Positions 54,594-64,000 of a DNA stretch of 64,000 nt are shown one piece after another; position 1 is the stretch's first letter; each line of letters begins with the position of its first letter. Below the pieces are notes generated by a model. That model was given only the letters and a program-made list of their open reading frames with translations, was not told where the DNA came from and made no database searches. Position numbers and translations under genes: made by a program. This DNA comes from Marchantia polymorpha subsp. ruderalis. Lineage: Eukaryota; Streptophyta; Marchantiopsida; Marchantiales; Marchantiaceae. The stretch spans positions 9,632,501 to 9,696,500 of the forward strand of contig AP031356.1 in assembly GCA_037833965.1 (NCBI GenBank), in the 5' to 3' direction.

Positions 54594-56640
54594 ATCAAGG
54601 CGTTTTGCCTTGGGATTCTTCCAGTTTCGGAAGTGCAGATTAGGGGCTCACTTTCTCGGCGTGTTTGTGCGTTTGGTCCTGGCACCACGTAGAGGAGCTA
54701 CAACTTAGTGAAGTTACCGCATTTTGTAGTTGAAGGCCTTCGGCTGAATGTTCAGAGCTAGTATACCAGTTAGAGACTTGAGTAGTGCGGATCTGCACCT
54801 GCGGGTGATTTCTGATGCTCAGAGCCGGTTGCGAGTTAGATACTTGAACAGTTCCCCCTTACACCTTCGAGTGACATATCCTGATTGTACTCCTACGGGA
54901 AGTTTCCCCTGAATGCCAAAGTGAAGTTTTGTTACTTCGTGTAAACCTTGGTTATCAATTCAGGTTATGTGTGTGTGTTACTGGATTGTGTTTCAGTTGA
55001 GTCTCTCAGTCGGGCCTGTACTCTCTGCGCTTAGTGTGAGTCGAGAGTGACGTCCACCGCGTATGAGTGATTTCGTTCCGAAGTGGGAAGTCCAATCCGG
55101 GTTCCCTACGCCAGCAGAAACTAGCGGGAGGGTTGTAAAAGCCAGAGTGGGAGTCACTACCTGCAGAGCCTCTGAGTGTACTCTTGAGAGATTTTCCCCT
55201 TGAAATTCTAAGCGGAGGTCCCGACCGACCTCCGAGTTGTGCTTTTCCAGTTTCAGGTGTGTGTGTGTGTGTTGAGTGACTTACGCTGCACTGTGCATCC
55301 TCCGAGCATCCTCCGAGTCGAGCATCCTCCGAGTGACCTCCGAGTTCAGCATCCTCCGAGCGGCCTCCGAGTCGAGCACTGCAGTATTTCTGGGAGTGAC
55401 AGTCGCCTGAGAATTCAAACTCTCCAAAAGTCTGTTAAACGTGACACTTTGTACTCTCTCTGTTGCCTCTGTCCCTGTGGGTTCGATTTTTTTACCACCA
55501 TACTGCAGTTTTAGCCTTTGGTGGGTTATTACATGGCTGCGCCGGCTTGGAGGTGTAACGGCCCTCCTCTCGCACGCGCGGCTTCATGCTCTGCCGTCGG
55601 GCGCACTCGCACGGTCGAAATTTCAATTTGAGCTCCGCCTTCGTACTTCGCCGCGGCCATGGTCGCGCAGCGCCGAAGGCGTCTTTCTCGCCGACGCGCT
55701 ACTCGCATCGCACTTCGACTCGCATCCATCCCGCACCGCTGAAGGCGTTTGGCCGCACGCTCCGCCGAAGGCGAACTCCTTCCGCTGAAGGCGCATTTCT
55801 CGGCGGACTTCGCGCCGGCTCCGAACTCCGTCCGCCTGTGCGTAGGCGCTGACCGCCAGCGCCAAAGATGTCCGTCGGCGTAGGTCCCTCACGTTGTCCG
55901 TCGGCGTAGGTCCATCGCCGTAGCGCAGCGCCGAAGGCGGCTGTGCCGAAGGCGTTGATTGCGGTCAACGGATTTCGTCTCGTCTGTCAATCTTTCTTGT
56001 CCCTCCGTAGGCGCTCTCGCCTCCGGAGTTCCGTCCCACCGAAGACGCACCTGTCCGTTCCGCCGTAGGCGTTGAGCCGAAGGCGGACCGTACAGATTCG
56101 CTACCCCGTAGGTACTTTACCTAATCTTGATGCGCTGGCGCCGTAGGCGCCGTACGAGCTTCATCACTCGAAGGCGAACTTCTAGGGCCGAAGGCGAAAA
56201 TTCCGCCGATGGCGAAGTGCCTATGCGCAGGCGAATTCCTTCCGCCGAAGGCGGATTTCCCGGCGGACTTCCCGCCGACGACGAACTCCTTCCGCCTATG
56301 CGTAGGCGTTCGTCTTTGCATCTTCCGACAGTCACAACTCCCTAAGTCCTCATCCGTTCCAGGCGTTCTTGGGCTCGTTAGAACGAACGTGTCGAGCTCT
56401 TTCCAACGAGACCCTAATCTAGTCAAGGCGTTGTGAATTGCATAAGCTCTGAGGGTTTCCCCTAGCGTCAAAGGCGTATCGCCGAAGGAGAACTCCTTCA
56501 GAATCGATCGTTCAAGTCGGGCGCCTGTTCCGGACATTGCGCCCAACTTTTGGATTCTACGAGATCATGCGAGATCCGCGATTATCCATTTTCACTCTAT
56601 TTAAATGTACCAATCACCATTAACACGGCTGCTGCGGTAC

Positions 56641-59540
56641 TGTTAAGGTAACCCACTTTTTGCTTTTGTGCGGAATTTAAAACAATTTTGGAAAACAGTA
56701 CCGCAGCAGCCGAATAAATGGTGATGGGTACATTTAAATAGAGTGAAGATGGATAATCACGGATCTCGCATGATCTCGTAGAATCCAGAAGTTGGGCGCA
56801 ATGTCCGGAACAGGCGCCCGACCTGAACGATCGATTCTGAAGGAGTTCTCCTTCGGCGCAAGGCGCATAATCCGCCTTCGGCGCTAAGGGGATCCCTCAG
56901 AGTTTATGCAATTCACAACGCCTCGACTTGCTCAGGGTTTTGTTGGAAAGAGCTCGACGCGCTCATTCTAACGAGCTCAAAAACGCCTTGAATGGATGAG
57001 GACTCAGTGAGTTGTGACTGTCGGAAGATGCGAAGACGAACGCCTACGCATAGGCGGAAGGAGTTCGTCGTCGGCAGGAAGTCCGCCGGGAATTCCGCCT
57101 ACGCATAGGCGGAAGGAATTCGCCTACGCGTAGGCACTTCGTCATCGGCGGAATATCCGCCTTCGACCCTAGAAGTTCGCCTTCGGGGGTGAAGCTCGTA
57201 CGGCGCCTACGGCGCCAGCGCATCAAGATTAGGTAAGTGCCTACGGGGTAGCGAATCCGTACGGTCCGCCTTCGGCTCAAGGCCAACGGCGGAACGGACA
57301 GGTGCGCCCTTGGCGGGACGGAACTTTGGAGGCAAGAGCGCCTGCGGAGAGAGACGAGAGAGATTGACAGACGGGACAAAATCCGTTGACCGCGGTCAAC
57401 GCCTTCGGCACAGCCGCCTTCGGCGCTTCGCCTACGCCGACGGACATCTTCGGCGCTGGCGGTCAACGCCTACGCACAGGCGGATGGAGTTCGGAGCCGG
57501 CGGGAAGTCTGCCGGAAAATTTGTCTTCGGCGGAAGGAGTTCGCCTTCGGCGGAGCGTGCAGAGGAATGACTTCGGCGGTGCGGGATCAATGCGAGTCGG
57601 AGTACGAATGCGAGTAGCGAGTCGGCGAGAAAGACGCCTTCGGCGCTGCGCGACCATGGCCGTAGCGAAGTACATTGGCGGAGTTCAAATTGACATTTCG
57701 AGCGTGCGAGTGCGCGCGACGGCGGAGCGTGAAGCCGCGCGTGCGAGAGGAGTCTCACTCGATGGCGCAGCCATCAAGTGAGTCGACATTCACGACCGAG
57801 TGCCGACCATGACATCCTGCGAGCGGAGAACGGACACTCCATTCTTGAATTTGCGATTTCAATTTCTTGTGCGAGCTGCGCGCGTCCACCTTCTAGCCGA
57901 GAGACATTCCAGACACCACCGCACAGAGACTCACACGGTGACAGAGGGAGAATTGTGTCCGCGACAGTCGGAATCGAGAGAGATTAGAGTTTGCAGGAAA
58001 ATCGAAGTTGTGAGCAAGAAGCTTGAAGGTAGCGGAGGAAGGTTCACGAAATCAAATTTCAAGAACGCGATGTTGAAGTCCACTCAGCTGCGGATGGTTC
58101 CACTCAAGCTTCCGCAGATTGGGTTGCGAGCTTTTCAGGACCGGCTTATTGCAGTAAAACTCAATTTCCTGCTGTGGGGATGGAATTACGTGTGCCCGGA
58201 CATGGTGCGCGAATGGCAAAGGGAGAGAAACCAACCTACGCGTGGATTCCGACCGCACGTAGAGCGTTGGACTGTCCACGATTGGGGACAAGTGCTGGGG
58301 AGATGTGCAGGCGAGGACGGGTTCCTCCTATTTGATAGTGAGAGCGTCAAGGTGACGAAGGCGGAAGAAGTCTCCTTCGTGGAATTGTTCAAGAGAGAGA
58401 AGTCCACCAAGAACGGGTACAGGACCCATGACTACAGGGATCGCTTCTGCAGGAACGTAGCGATGGCACTTCTGCAACTCTTGCAGCCGCACCGAACAAC
58501 GTACATCACTTCTTGGCAAGTGTCTTTCGTGGAGCTCACATTGGCCGGAGCTCCGGTTCACTCGTCGCGTATCTTGCATAGGATAACGCGGCAGCATGCG
58601 TTTGAGGAGAGGGGAGGAACAATCAATCATCTCTCCCCCTTCTTGATAAACTTTTATTGGTCGATGGGTTGCTTAACCGCGACCGAGCGTATTCAGTATC
58701 CGCTGTTGTCACTCGACAATCCCGGGAGGTATATGCGGGATAACGAGGTCGACTCCGACGCGGAGAACACTCCGACCTCCACTCCACCGGCTCAACAGGA
58801 TGTAGGGAGAGACGCATCCGCAGCGCGAGTGCCGCGGAAGCGGAGATGGAGAGAGGAACCGGAAAGAGCCACATCGAGACTCGACGGCTCTCAAACGGAA
58901 GAAGCCACTAGAAGAAATTTGCAGTCGGCCGAAGCAGAAAGCGCGCCGGCTTGTATTGCCTGCGAGTAGCGCGGAGACGGTGCAGGCCGCCGGAGAGAAG
59001 GATACCCCATCCTCGGAGGAGGACGGGAATGCACGGACAGCAGAGGGGTCAGCGGACCTCCCTACGCCGAAGGCACGGTCGCCCTCGGCGGAAGTGAGAC
59101 GACCTTTCGGTCAAGAGCGACAACACGCGGCACGGATGAGTGTGCCGCCTACGGATAGGCGACTCCTTGCGGACAGGAGAACGCATGCGGATAGGAGAGC
59201 GCCTACGCATAGGCGAGACTCGCCTCCGGTACAGCGCAGGAAAGGAAAGGAGCCGGTGGAAGATCCGCCTTCGGCTCAAGGGCCTTCGGGGCAAGGTCCT
59301 TCGGCGGTGAGACCGGGAAATGCGCCTTCGGCGCAAGGGCCTTCGGGCCACCGAGTTACAAGTAGGGAGCCGGCGGGGAACGCGCCCTCGGCGGGAAGTC
59401 CGCCGGAAGGTGTGCCTTCGGCGGAAGGACCTTCAGGCCAAGGAACATCAGGCGAGCCGCCTTCGGCGGAAGCGCCGCCGACAATAGCACCTACGCATAG
59501 GCAAGACGCATCCCTGGCGCAAGACCTAATGAAGGAGCGG
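56641..59540 (+). mobile_element. LTR C: older subfamily, hosts D, continues off window
   Basis: C begins TGTTAAGGTAACCCAC at 56641, a variant of the usual terminus with three extra bases. It is placed head-to-head against the remaining 5' U3 of A, so 55534-56640 and about 56693-57790 are long imperfect inverted arms. It is likely inserted into A about 50 bp from the end of A, with GGTAC (56636-56640) as the left target copy. It has U3 to 57808 and the ORF from 57809. It is interrupted at 59540 by D (target AGCGG, 59536-59540). Its 3' half lies beyond the window. Confidence 0.65.
57809..59540 (+). pseudogene. LTR ORF of C, frameshifted and interrupted
   Basis: The ATG at 57809 (GCCGACCATGAC context) starts TSCERRTDTPFLNLRFQ. 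The globular domain is complete (LNFLLWGWN, VLGRCAG, YRDRFCR, NHLSPFLI). A 2-bp deletion relative to A at about 58860 (GAACCGGAAAGAG versus GAACCGGAGAAAGAG) shifts the frame, which ends at 58969. The correct downstream frame continues from 58956 through the Pro/Arg-rich part (RRKGKEPVEDPPS) to the D insertion at 59540. Amino-acid similarity to LTR1 persists despite strong nucleotide divergence. Confidence 0.75.
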
Positions 59541-60897
59541 TGTGGTAACACACTTTTTGTTTTTTTTGCAGAATTTAAACAATTTTAGAAAACTAGTACC
59601 AAAGCAGTGGTTGTAGCTAGAGAAGGGTACGCTAAATAGAGTGGATTGATGAGATCGTCACGAGGGCACCAAGAATCACGTAGTCGGATGTACCAACGCC
59701 AACGTCTTCGGCGCCTTCGGCAAAGACTCATTTTTGAGGTGTCTCTACTCACGCGCCTCTAGCGTATAAGGAAGCTACGCTTCCGGCGCAGACACCTCAG
59801 GAGGAGGTTTTGCTAAAGACGTCAGGAGAAGGGCCCGGACCTCTAAAGGCATCCGACCATGAGTGCGCCTTCGGCGAAGCGCCGCTAGCGCGGAAAGGGA
59901 AAACCTTCATAACAATCGGGATACACGGTAGATCCAGTTGGTTGAAGTTGCATTAGAAAGAGCTCGGGACGCTCGTTCTAACGAGTCCAAGAGCGCCGGA
60001 GATGGATCAGGAATGGAGAAGTTATGAGCGTCGGAAAACTCGTAGCCGGACATGCGCCGTTCGCGCTAGGGTTCACAGCCGGAAAGGATTCCCGTACGCC
60101 CTCGGCGATGCGCCTTCGGCGGAATCACGCGCTCACAGGAGGAAACCAACTCAGAGTCGGAAGCGCCCTTGGCGGCTGTTCATGGAAGGAAAGCGCCGGT
60201 CGGATGTACGCCTCCGACGTGGCGCTGACGGCCGGATGCGCTGGCATGAGTTGCGCTGACGGATATGCGCTGGCAGCAACGGACGAGGCATAAAGGACAA
60301 AATAGGCGGTACGACTGCGCGCCGACGTAATTCGCTCCGGCTGGATGTGCGCCTCCAGCAAGGCGCCGACGGATAATGAACGCGCCAGCGGCGACACGCC
60401 TCCGGAGAGGGGCGGGTTAGGAAAAGACAACAGGGCCGACGTATACCCTGCAGCGGACTCGAGTCCGGAAGGTGGCGGCGGCGGGAGAATTCAACGTTTA
60501 AGCATGCGAATGCGCGCAATGCGGAGACGTGAATTCGCGCATGCAAACGGCGAACCGTTAAGCCGTATAGCCGGCTGCGTACGTTGCAACCAGTAAGAAC
60601 GTTGGACGTTCTTGAAATCGGAGAAGAAAAGACTGCGCTCCAGTCTCATTCCCTCATTCTTGACTTTGCAATTTCCAGTTCCAAGATTACGCGCAAGGGC
60701 GGAGCGACCTGCAGTGAGAGTAGAGAGTGCGGATACGAGTTGCGCAAGGATCTTGGCGGACCTTGAAAGAATTGGGAGTAGCGATCTTGAACGAGCGCAG
60801 AGAGAGTGAGCAGTCAGTGCTTGAGTGGCCGACGCGCAGTGGCGATTGTGAGAGAGCGAGCGAAAGGGAGAACGTTTGTGTGTGTGCAGGCAACGCA

Positions 60898-63453
60898 ATG
60901 TCGAAGGTTCCCCAACTGCGAGTGTCTCCACTCAGTGTGCCGCAGATCGGTCTACGCGCATTTCAAGATGTGCTGACAAGGCTGAAGCTCGATTTTCTCC
61001 TCTGGGGGTGGAATTGGACGTGTCCGGAGATGGTGCGCGAGTATCTGCAAGAGAGACACAAGCCTTCTCGCGGATTTCGCCCACACCCAGAGAGATGGGA
61101 AATTTGCAATTGGGCGCAGGTGTTGGGCAGGTGTGCCGGCGAGGAAGGGGATCTCCTCTTCGAGGCCGACAGCGTGAAAGTGTCCCAGGAGGAAGAAGTC
61201 TCTTACAATGAGCTCTTCAAGGTGGCTAGACATCCCAAGAACGGTTTCCGGACTCGGGATTACAAGGATCGATTGCGGAGAAATGTCGCGACAGCATTGC
61301 TGCAGATATTGCAGCCGACCAAGACCGCTTACATGCATGGTTGGCAGGTAGAGTTCGTGGAGCTAGTGTTGTCAGGAGCTCCGGTGCATTGGGCACGGCT
61401 CCTGTGGAAGGTGACGCGCCAACATGCGCAAGAAGAGAGGGGAGGAACGCTCAATCATCTATCGCCTTACTTAATCGTGTTTTACCGGGCGATGGGATGT
61501 TTGACGAATGCTGAGAAAACTCGGTTTCCGCAGCTGAGCCGGTCTTATCCAGGTAGATATTCGAGGGAGGCCGAAGTAGACACGGATCCGGACGAGGAAC
61601 CTGCCAGTACGCCTCCGGCTCCGGCTCCAGCCAGAGCAGCAGATGAACGTCGAAGTGAGCGCATTCCGCGCAAGCGGAAGTGGGATGAGAGACCTGAGGA
61701 CACGCAGCCGGAAGTACCAGCTGCGCCGACTCGTGGTCGGCCCACCCCCGAGCCTCACAGTCGACCAAAACAGAGGGCACGCAGAATGCCAACTGTTACT
61801 GAGGAGACCAGGCGAACTCCGACCCGGCGGAATCTCACACAGGAAGAGATAATTGCTCAGGTCCTAGGGAAGACGGCAGAAACCTCTGCACAGAAGGCAC
61901 CACGGCCTTCGGGAGGAGATGGACGGACTGACGACCGGCCGACTGCGAGTCGGATGACTGAAGGTCGACAAGCGGAAGGAAGGCCAACTGAACGGCGCGT
62001 TGAACCGGACAGCAGGCCGGAAGCGGAAGAGAGTTTGGCTGACGAGCCAACAATCCTCAGAGGGTCGTCTTCGGCGGAAGGCACTTCTGGAAGAACGCCC
62101 CCAACAAGCAGGCCAAGTGGAGTCAAGACGCGCAGGGTGTATCCGACTCCCAGTCGGACAACTGCTGGTCGGCCGACTGCGAGTCGGACAACAGAGAGTC
62201 AGCCGGATTCGCCGACTGCGAGACGGATGGGGCCAACAACCAGTGTGCGGACGCCTTCGGCGGACGCACCTTCAGCAAGGACACCTTCCGCGCAGATTGC
62301 GCCGGAAGGACAGGCAGCAGAAGCGGGCGGTGCAAGAGTGACAAAAGTCACTGCGGCGTCGACCCCTTCACAAACCGAAGATCGAGCCGGAACAGGGGCT
62401 CAAGCAGTGGGATCTCCCACTGCCCTGGATATTTTAGCAGGCAGTGGAGCAGCAGTCGCAGAGGAAGCTGCTGCGCGCCACAGTTCCAGGGAGTCGCCAA
62501 GGGATTCGGTGGCGACTGAGATCCTCGAGACTGAGGATGAGACGAGCTCGGAAGAGCAAGAAGAGGATTCGGTGCAGAAAACGCCAACAGGGGTGCTGTG
62601 CGAACAGATAGTTCCACTCCTGCGATATCTGGATCGCAAGACATCCAAATACGCAAGTGCCTTAAAACCGCAGTCTTATGTGGAGACAATCAGGCGAAGG
62701 ACGAGGAGCAAGGTGGCAAGGTGGGCCTCTAGATGCGGAGTATATGTGGATAGGAACACCGCCCTCCGACAACACCTGGCGGTCACCCAGAAGCTGTACC
62801 AAGCCTTGCAGCAGCAGAAGGAGGATGCGGCGACGAAGAGTCAGGCGGAGGCCGAACTAATACGGGCAAAGATCGAGTCGGAACTGCAGGAGGAGCAGAG
62901 ACAGAACAAAGTCCTAGCAGCCGAGCTTGCGCGCCAGACGCGCGCCTTAGAGGAAAGTCAACGAGCCCGCAAGGAGGATGAGGAGTTGTTGTGCAACTTG
63001 CAAACCGAGTGCTCGGATTTGAGGGCACAACGTGCGGATTTAGAAATGCAGCTGGCAGAGGTGGAGAGCAGCTGCAGGGCACGAGAAGAGTTGGCGGCAC
63101 GGGTGACTCGTTGTCTAAACGGATACACCCATTGGGAGGTGGCAGCTCAAGAGAGGGTTACACTCCGGGAGTTCGAGCTTCGGGCGGCGGCATTGACGGA
63201 GGGTGATAGTCGGAGTCGGCGGCGAGTGGCGAGAAAATTAGAAACTTTCTTGTCGGGAGCGCGCGACACTATGGCGCACTTGCAGTCGGAAGTCACTGCA
63301 GCGCTCCGACGCCTGGGGTTGCGCAGCCGGTCGGAAGACTGGCAAGGTAGAGACAGTAAGCGGAGCAGTCCGGCGCGCAGGAGGCGCAGCACCGGATCTG
63401 CTGAGTGCAGTAGAGTAGTTTGGTTTCGCGCAGATGCTGCGAGTGGTAGATAG
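60898..63453 (+). CDS. LTR-encoded protein, divergent subfamily D, intact
   Basis: The ORF has 851 residues from the first ATG in frame (60898, MSKVPQLRVSPL). The frame is open further upstream to about 60727 without an ATG, and an upstream segment in another frame (near 60660, SFLTLQFPVPRL) resembles the N-terminus of other copies, so a real start further upstream with a frameshift is possible. Domain order equals LTR1: LDFLLWGWN, VLGRCAG, YKDRLRR, VHWARLL, NHLSPYLI, then RPKQRARR, a PTASRTT repeat region, an acidic patch (ETEDETSSEEQEED), LCEQIVPLLRYLDRK, coiled coil, YTHWEVAAQE, LREFELRAA, GDSRSRRR and SEDWQGR. Motif identity with diverged nucleotides suggests selection on the protein. Function is unknown. 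Confidence 0.75.
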   Translation: MSKVPQLRVSPLSVPQIGLRAFQDVLTRLKLDFLLWGWNWTCPEMVREYLQERHKPSRGFRPHPERWEICNWAQVLGRCAGEEGDLLFEADSVKVSQEEEVSYNELFKVARHPKNGFRTRDYKDRLRRNVATALLQILQPTKTAYMHGWQVEFVELVLSGAPVHWARLLWKVTRQHAQEERGGTLNHLSPYLIVFYRAMGCLTNAEKTRFPQLSRSYPGRYSREAEVDTDPDEEPASTPPAPAPARAADERRSERIPRKRKWDERPEDTQPEVPAAPTRGRPTPEPHSRPKQRARRMPTVTEETRRTPTRRNLTQEEIIAQVLGKTAETSAQKAPRPSGGDGRTDDRPTASRMTEGRQAEGRPTERRVEPDSRPEAEESLADEPTILRGSSSAEGTSGRTPPTSRPSGVKTRRVYPTPSRTTAGRPTASRTTESQPDSPTARRMGPTTSVRTPSADAPSARTPSAQIAPEGQAAEAGGARVTKVTAASTPSQTEDRAGTGAQAVGSPTALDILAGSGAAVAEEAAARHSSRESPRDSVATEILETEDETSSEEQEEDSVQKTPTGVLCEQIVPLLRYLDRKTSKYASALKPQSYVETIRRRTRSKVARWASRCGVYVDRNTALRQHLAVTQKLYQALQQQKEDAATKSQAEAELIRAKIESELQEEQRQNKVLAAELARQTRALEESQRARKEDEELLCNLQTECSDLRAQRADLEMQLAEVESSCRAREELAARVTRCLNGYTHWEVAAQERVTLREFELRAAALTEGDSRSRRRVARKLETFLSGARDTMAHLQSEVTAALRRLGLRSRSEDWQGRDSKRSSPARRRRSTGSAECSRVVWFRADAASGR

Positions 63454-63486
63454 GATAGCGTAGTGCTAGTTAGGATCTTTTGAGAG

Positions 63487-63496
63487 TATAAAGTAG
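63487..63496 (+). promoter_or_regulatory. TATA box of LTR D
   Basis: TATAAAGTAG lies 33 bp after the ORF stop, followed at 63499-63515 by CAAGGCGTTTTGCCTTG, a perfect hairpin whose stem differs from LTR1 by a compensated pair. Confidence 0.65.
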
Positions 63497-64000
63497 ATCA
63501 AGGCGTTTTGCCTTGGGACTCTTCCAGTTTCGGAAGTGCAGATCAGGAACTCACTTTCTTGGCGTGTTTGTGCATTTTGGTCCTGGCACCACGTAGAGAA
63601 GCTGCAGCATAGCGAAGTTACCGTATGTTGTAGTTGAAGGCCTTCGGCTGAATGTTCAGAGCCAGTACCCGGTTAGAGACTTGAGTAGTGCGGATCTGCA
63701 CCTGCGGGTGATTTCTGATACTCAGAGCCGGCTGCGAGTTAGAGACTTGAACAGTTCCCCCTTACTCCTTCGAGTGACATATCCTGATTGTACTCCTACG
63801 GGAAGTTTCCCCTGAATGCCAATGTGAAGTTTCATTACTTCGTGTAAACCTTGGTTTGTAATTCAGGTTGTGTGTGTGTTACTGGATCGTGTTTTCAGTA
63901 AGTTCTCAGTCGGGTCTGCACTCCCTGCGTTTTGTGTGATAGTCGAGGGTGACGTCCACGGCGTACGTAGAGGCTTCGTTCCGAAGTGAGAAGTCCAGTC

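Larger units (their letters stand above)
30186..55533 (+). mobile_element. Copy E: chimeric LTR with replaced interior
   Basis: The outer ends are TGTGGTAACACAC at 30186 and GGGTTATTACA at 55533, with perfect TGGCT duplications at 30181-30185 and 55534-55538. Sequence that belongs to E is 30186 to about 30750 (5' U3, closest to D) and about 52989-55533 (C-terminal ORF, TATA, R-U5). Between them, about 1.8 kb of the expected LTR is missing and replaced by a minus-strand LTR fragment (G) with integrase sequence and a plus-strand gag-protease-RT fragment. These carry further nested LTRs F, I and H. Confidence 0.75.
9890..56640 (-). mobile_element. LTR A: older host copy split into six pieces
   Basis: One minus-strand LTR can be reassembled from 9890-9928, 12302-13894, 19305-20660, 26059-26273, 29448-30185 and 55534-56640, about 5 kb in total, in collinear order. 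The interruptions are J (AGTGG), K (CCCTG), L (GGATT), M (non-standard junction), E (TGGCT) and C (candidate GGTAC). The final ~50 bp of its 5' end are absent at 56640 and are expected beyond copy C, to the right of the window. The left junction is AGCTC in LTR B. It belongs to an older subfamily, shared with C. Confidence 0.75.
59541..64000 (+). mobile_element. LTR D: divergent subfamily, 3' end beyond window
   Basis: D starts TGTGGTAACACACTTTTTG at 59541, the same terminal form as E. It has U3 to about 60897, the ORF to 63453, TATA at 63487, and R-U5 running off the window end. Its U3 shares only short blocks with LTR1 (the GAGCTCG hairpin near 59953, CGCC...GGCG palindromes). It is inserted in the ORF of C. 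The upstream part of its U3 (59541-60120) matches the 5' piece of E. Confidence 0.75.

Noticed and set aside
59541..60000. Second LTR of C or a tandem element at 59541
   Set aside because: D has a different U3 from C and interrupts the C ORF in mid-frame, so it is a nested insertion and not the partner LTR.

Overview
The window is eukaryotic, most likely from a land plant. It consists of one nested pile of related LTR-retrotransposon copies and two short stretches of apparently single-copy DNA (1-743 and 6135-9017). The plant reading rests on the Ty3/gypsy fragment at 49675-52988, whose FIDDF reverse-transcriptase box and lack of a chromodomain resemble the Tat/Athila side of that group, and on a short TTTAGGG-like tract. 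The species is not identifiable; a bryophyte or other early-diverging lineage is only a guess.

The recurring unit is about 5.4 kb. It begins TGTGGTA(A/C)CC, ends GGGTTATTACA, and is flanked by 5-bp target duplications. The two ends form only a short imperfect inverted repeat, and the unit has no direct terminal repeats of its own. It could be mistaken for a DNA transposon, but one copy (G, ending at 49674) is preceded in its own orientation by an integrase C-terminus, a stop codon, 37 bp and a polypurine tract. I therefore interpret the units as giant LTRs, nearly all of them solo LTRs. Each LTR has about 1.2 kb of upstream U3, a sense ORF of about 1045 codons, a TATA box directly after the ORF, and about 0.95 kb of R-U5 with an internal duplication and a GT/CA microsatellite. 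The ORF product has a globular N-terminal domain, a long proline/arginine-rich middle, an acidic patch and a C-terminal coiled coil. It is not a protein I recognise, but it is conserved in amino-acid sequence across three diverged LTR subfamilies. An LTR that carries a large conserved protein gene is the main discovery here.

Layout (letters are my names). LTR1 (744-6134, -) sits alone in single-copy DNA. LTR B (9018-9889, -, partial) hosts A. A (-, pieces at 9890-9928, 12302-13894, 19305-20660, 26059-26273, 29448-30185 and 55534-56640) hosts J (9929-12301, +), K (13895-19304, +), L (20661-26058, -), M (26274-29418, -, truncated with a repair scar), E (30186-55533, +) and C (56641 onward, +). 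E is chimeric: its middle is replaced by a fragment of LTR G (-) with attached integrase sequence, plus a gag-protease-RT fragment (+). G hosts F (31010-41783, +) and H (43823-49222, -). F hosts I (34331-39722, -). C hosts D (59541 to beyond the window, +). Every two-sided junction except M's reads as a 5-bp target duplication: CATTG, AGTGG, CCCTG, GGATT, TGGCT, GGCCC, TGCAG/TGTAG and CGCGC.

Intact LTR ORFs remain in LTR1 and I (1045 aa each) and in the divergent copy D (851 aa from its first ATG). The others carry one to several stops or frameshifts. No RNA genes, CRISPR arrays or prokaryotic features were seen. All calls come from reading the sequence by eye; no alignments or database searches were run.
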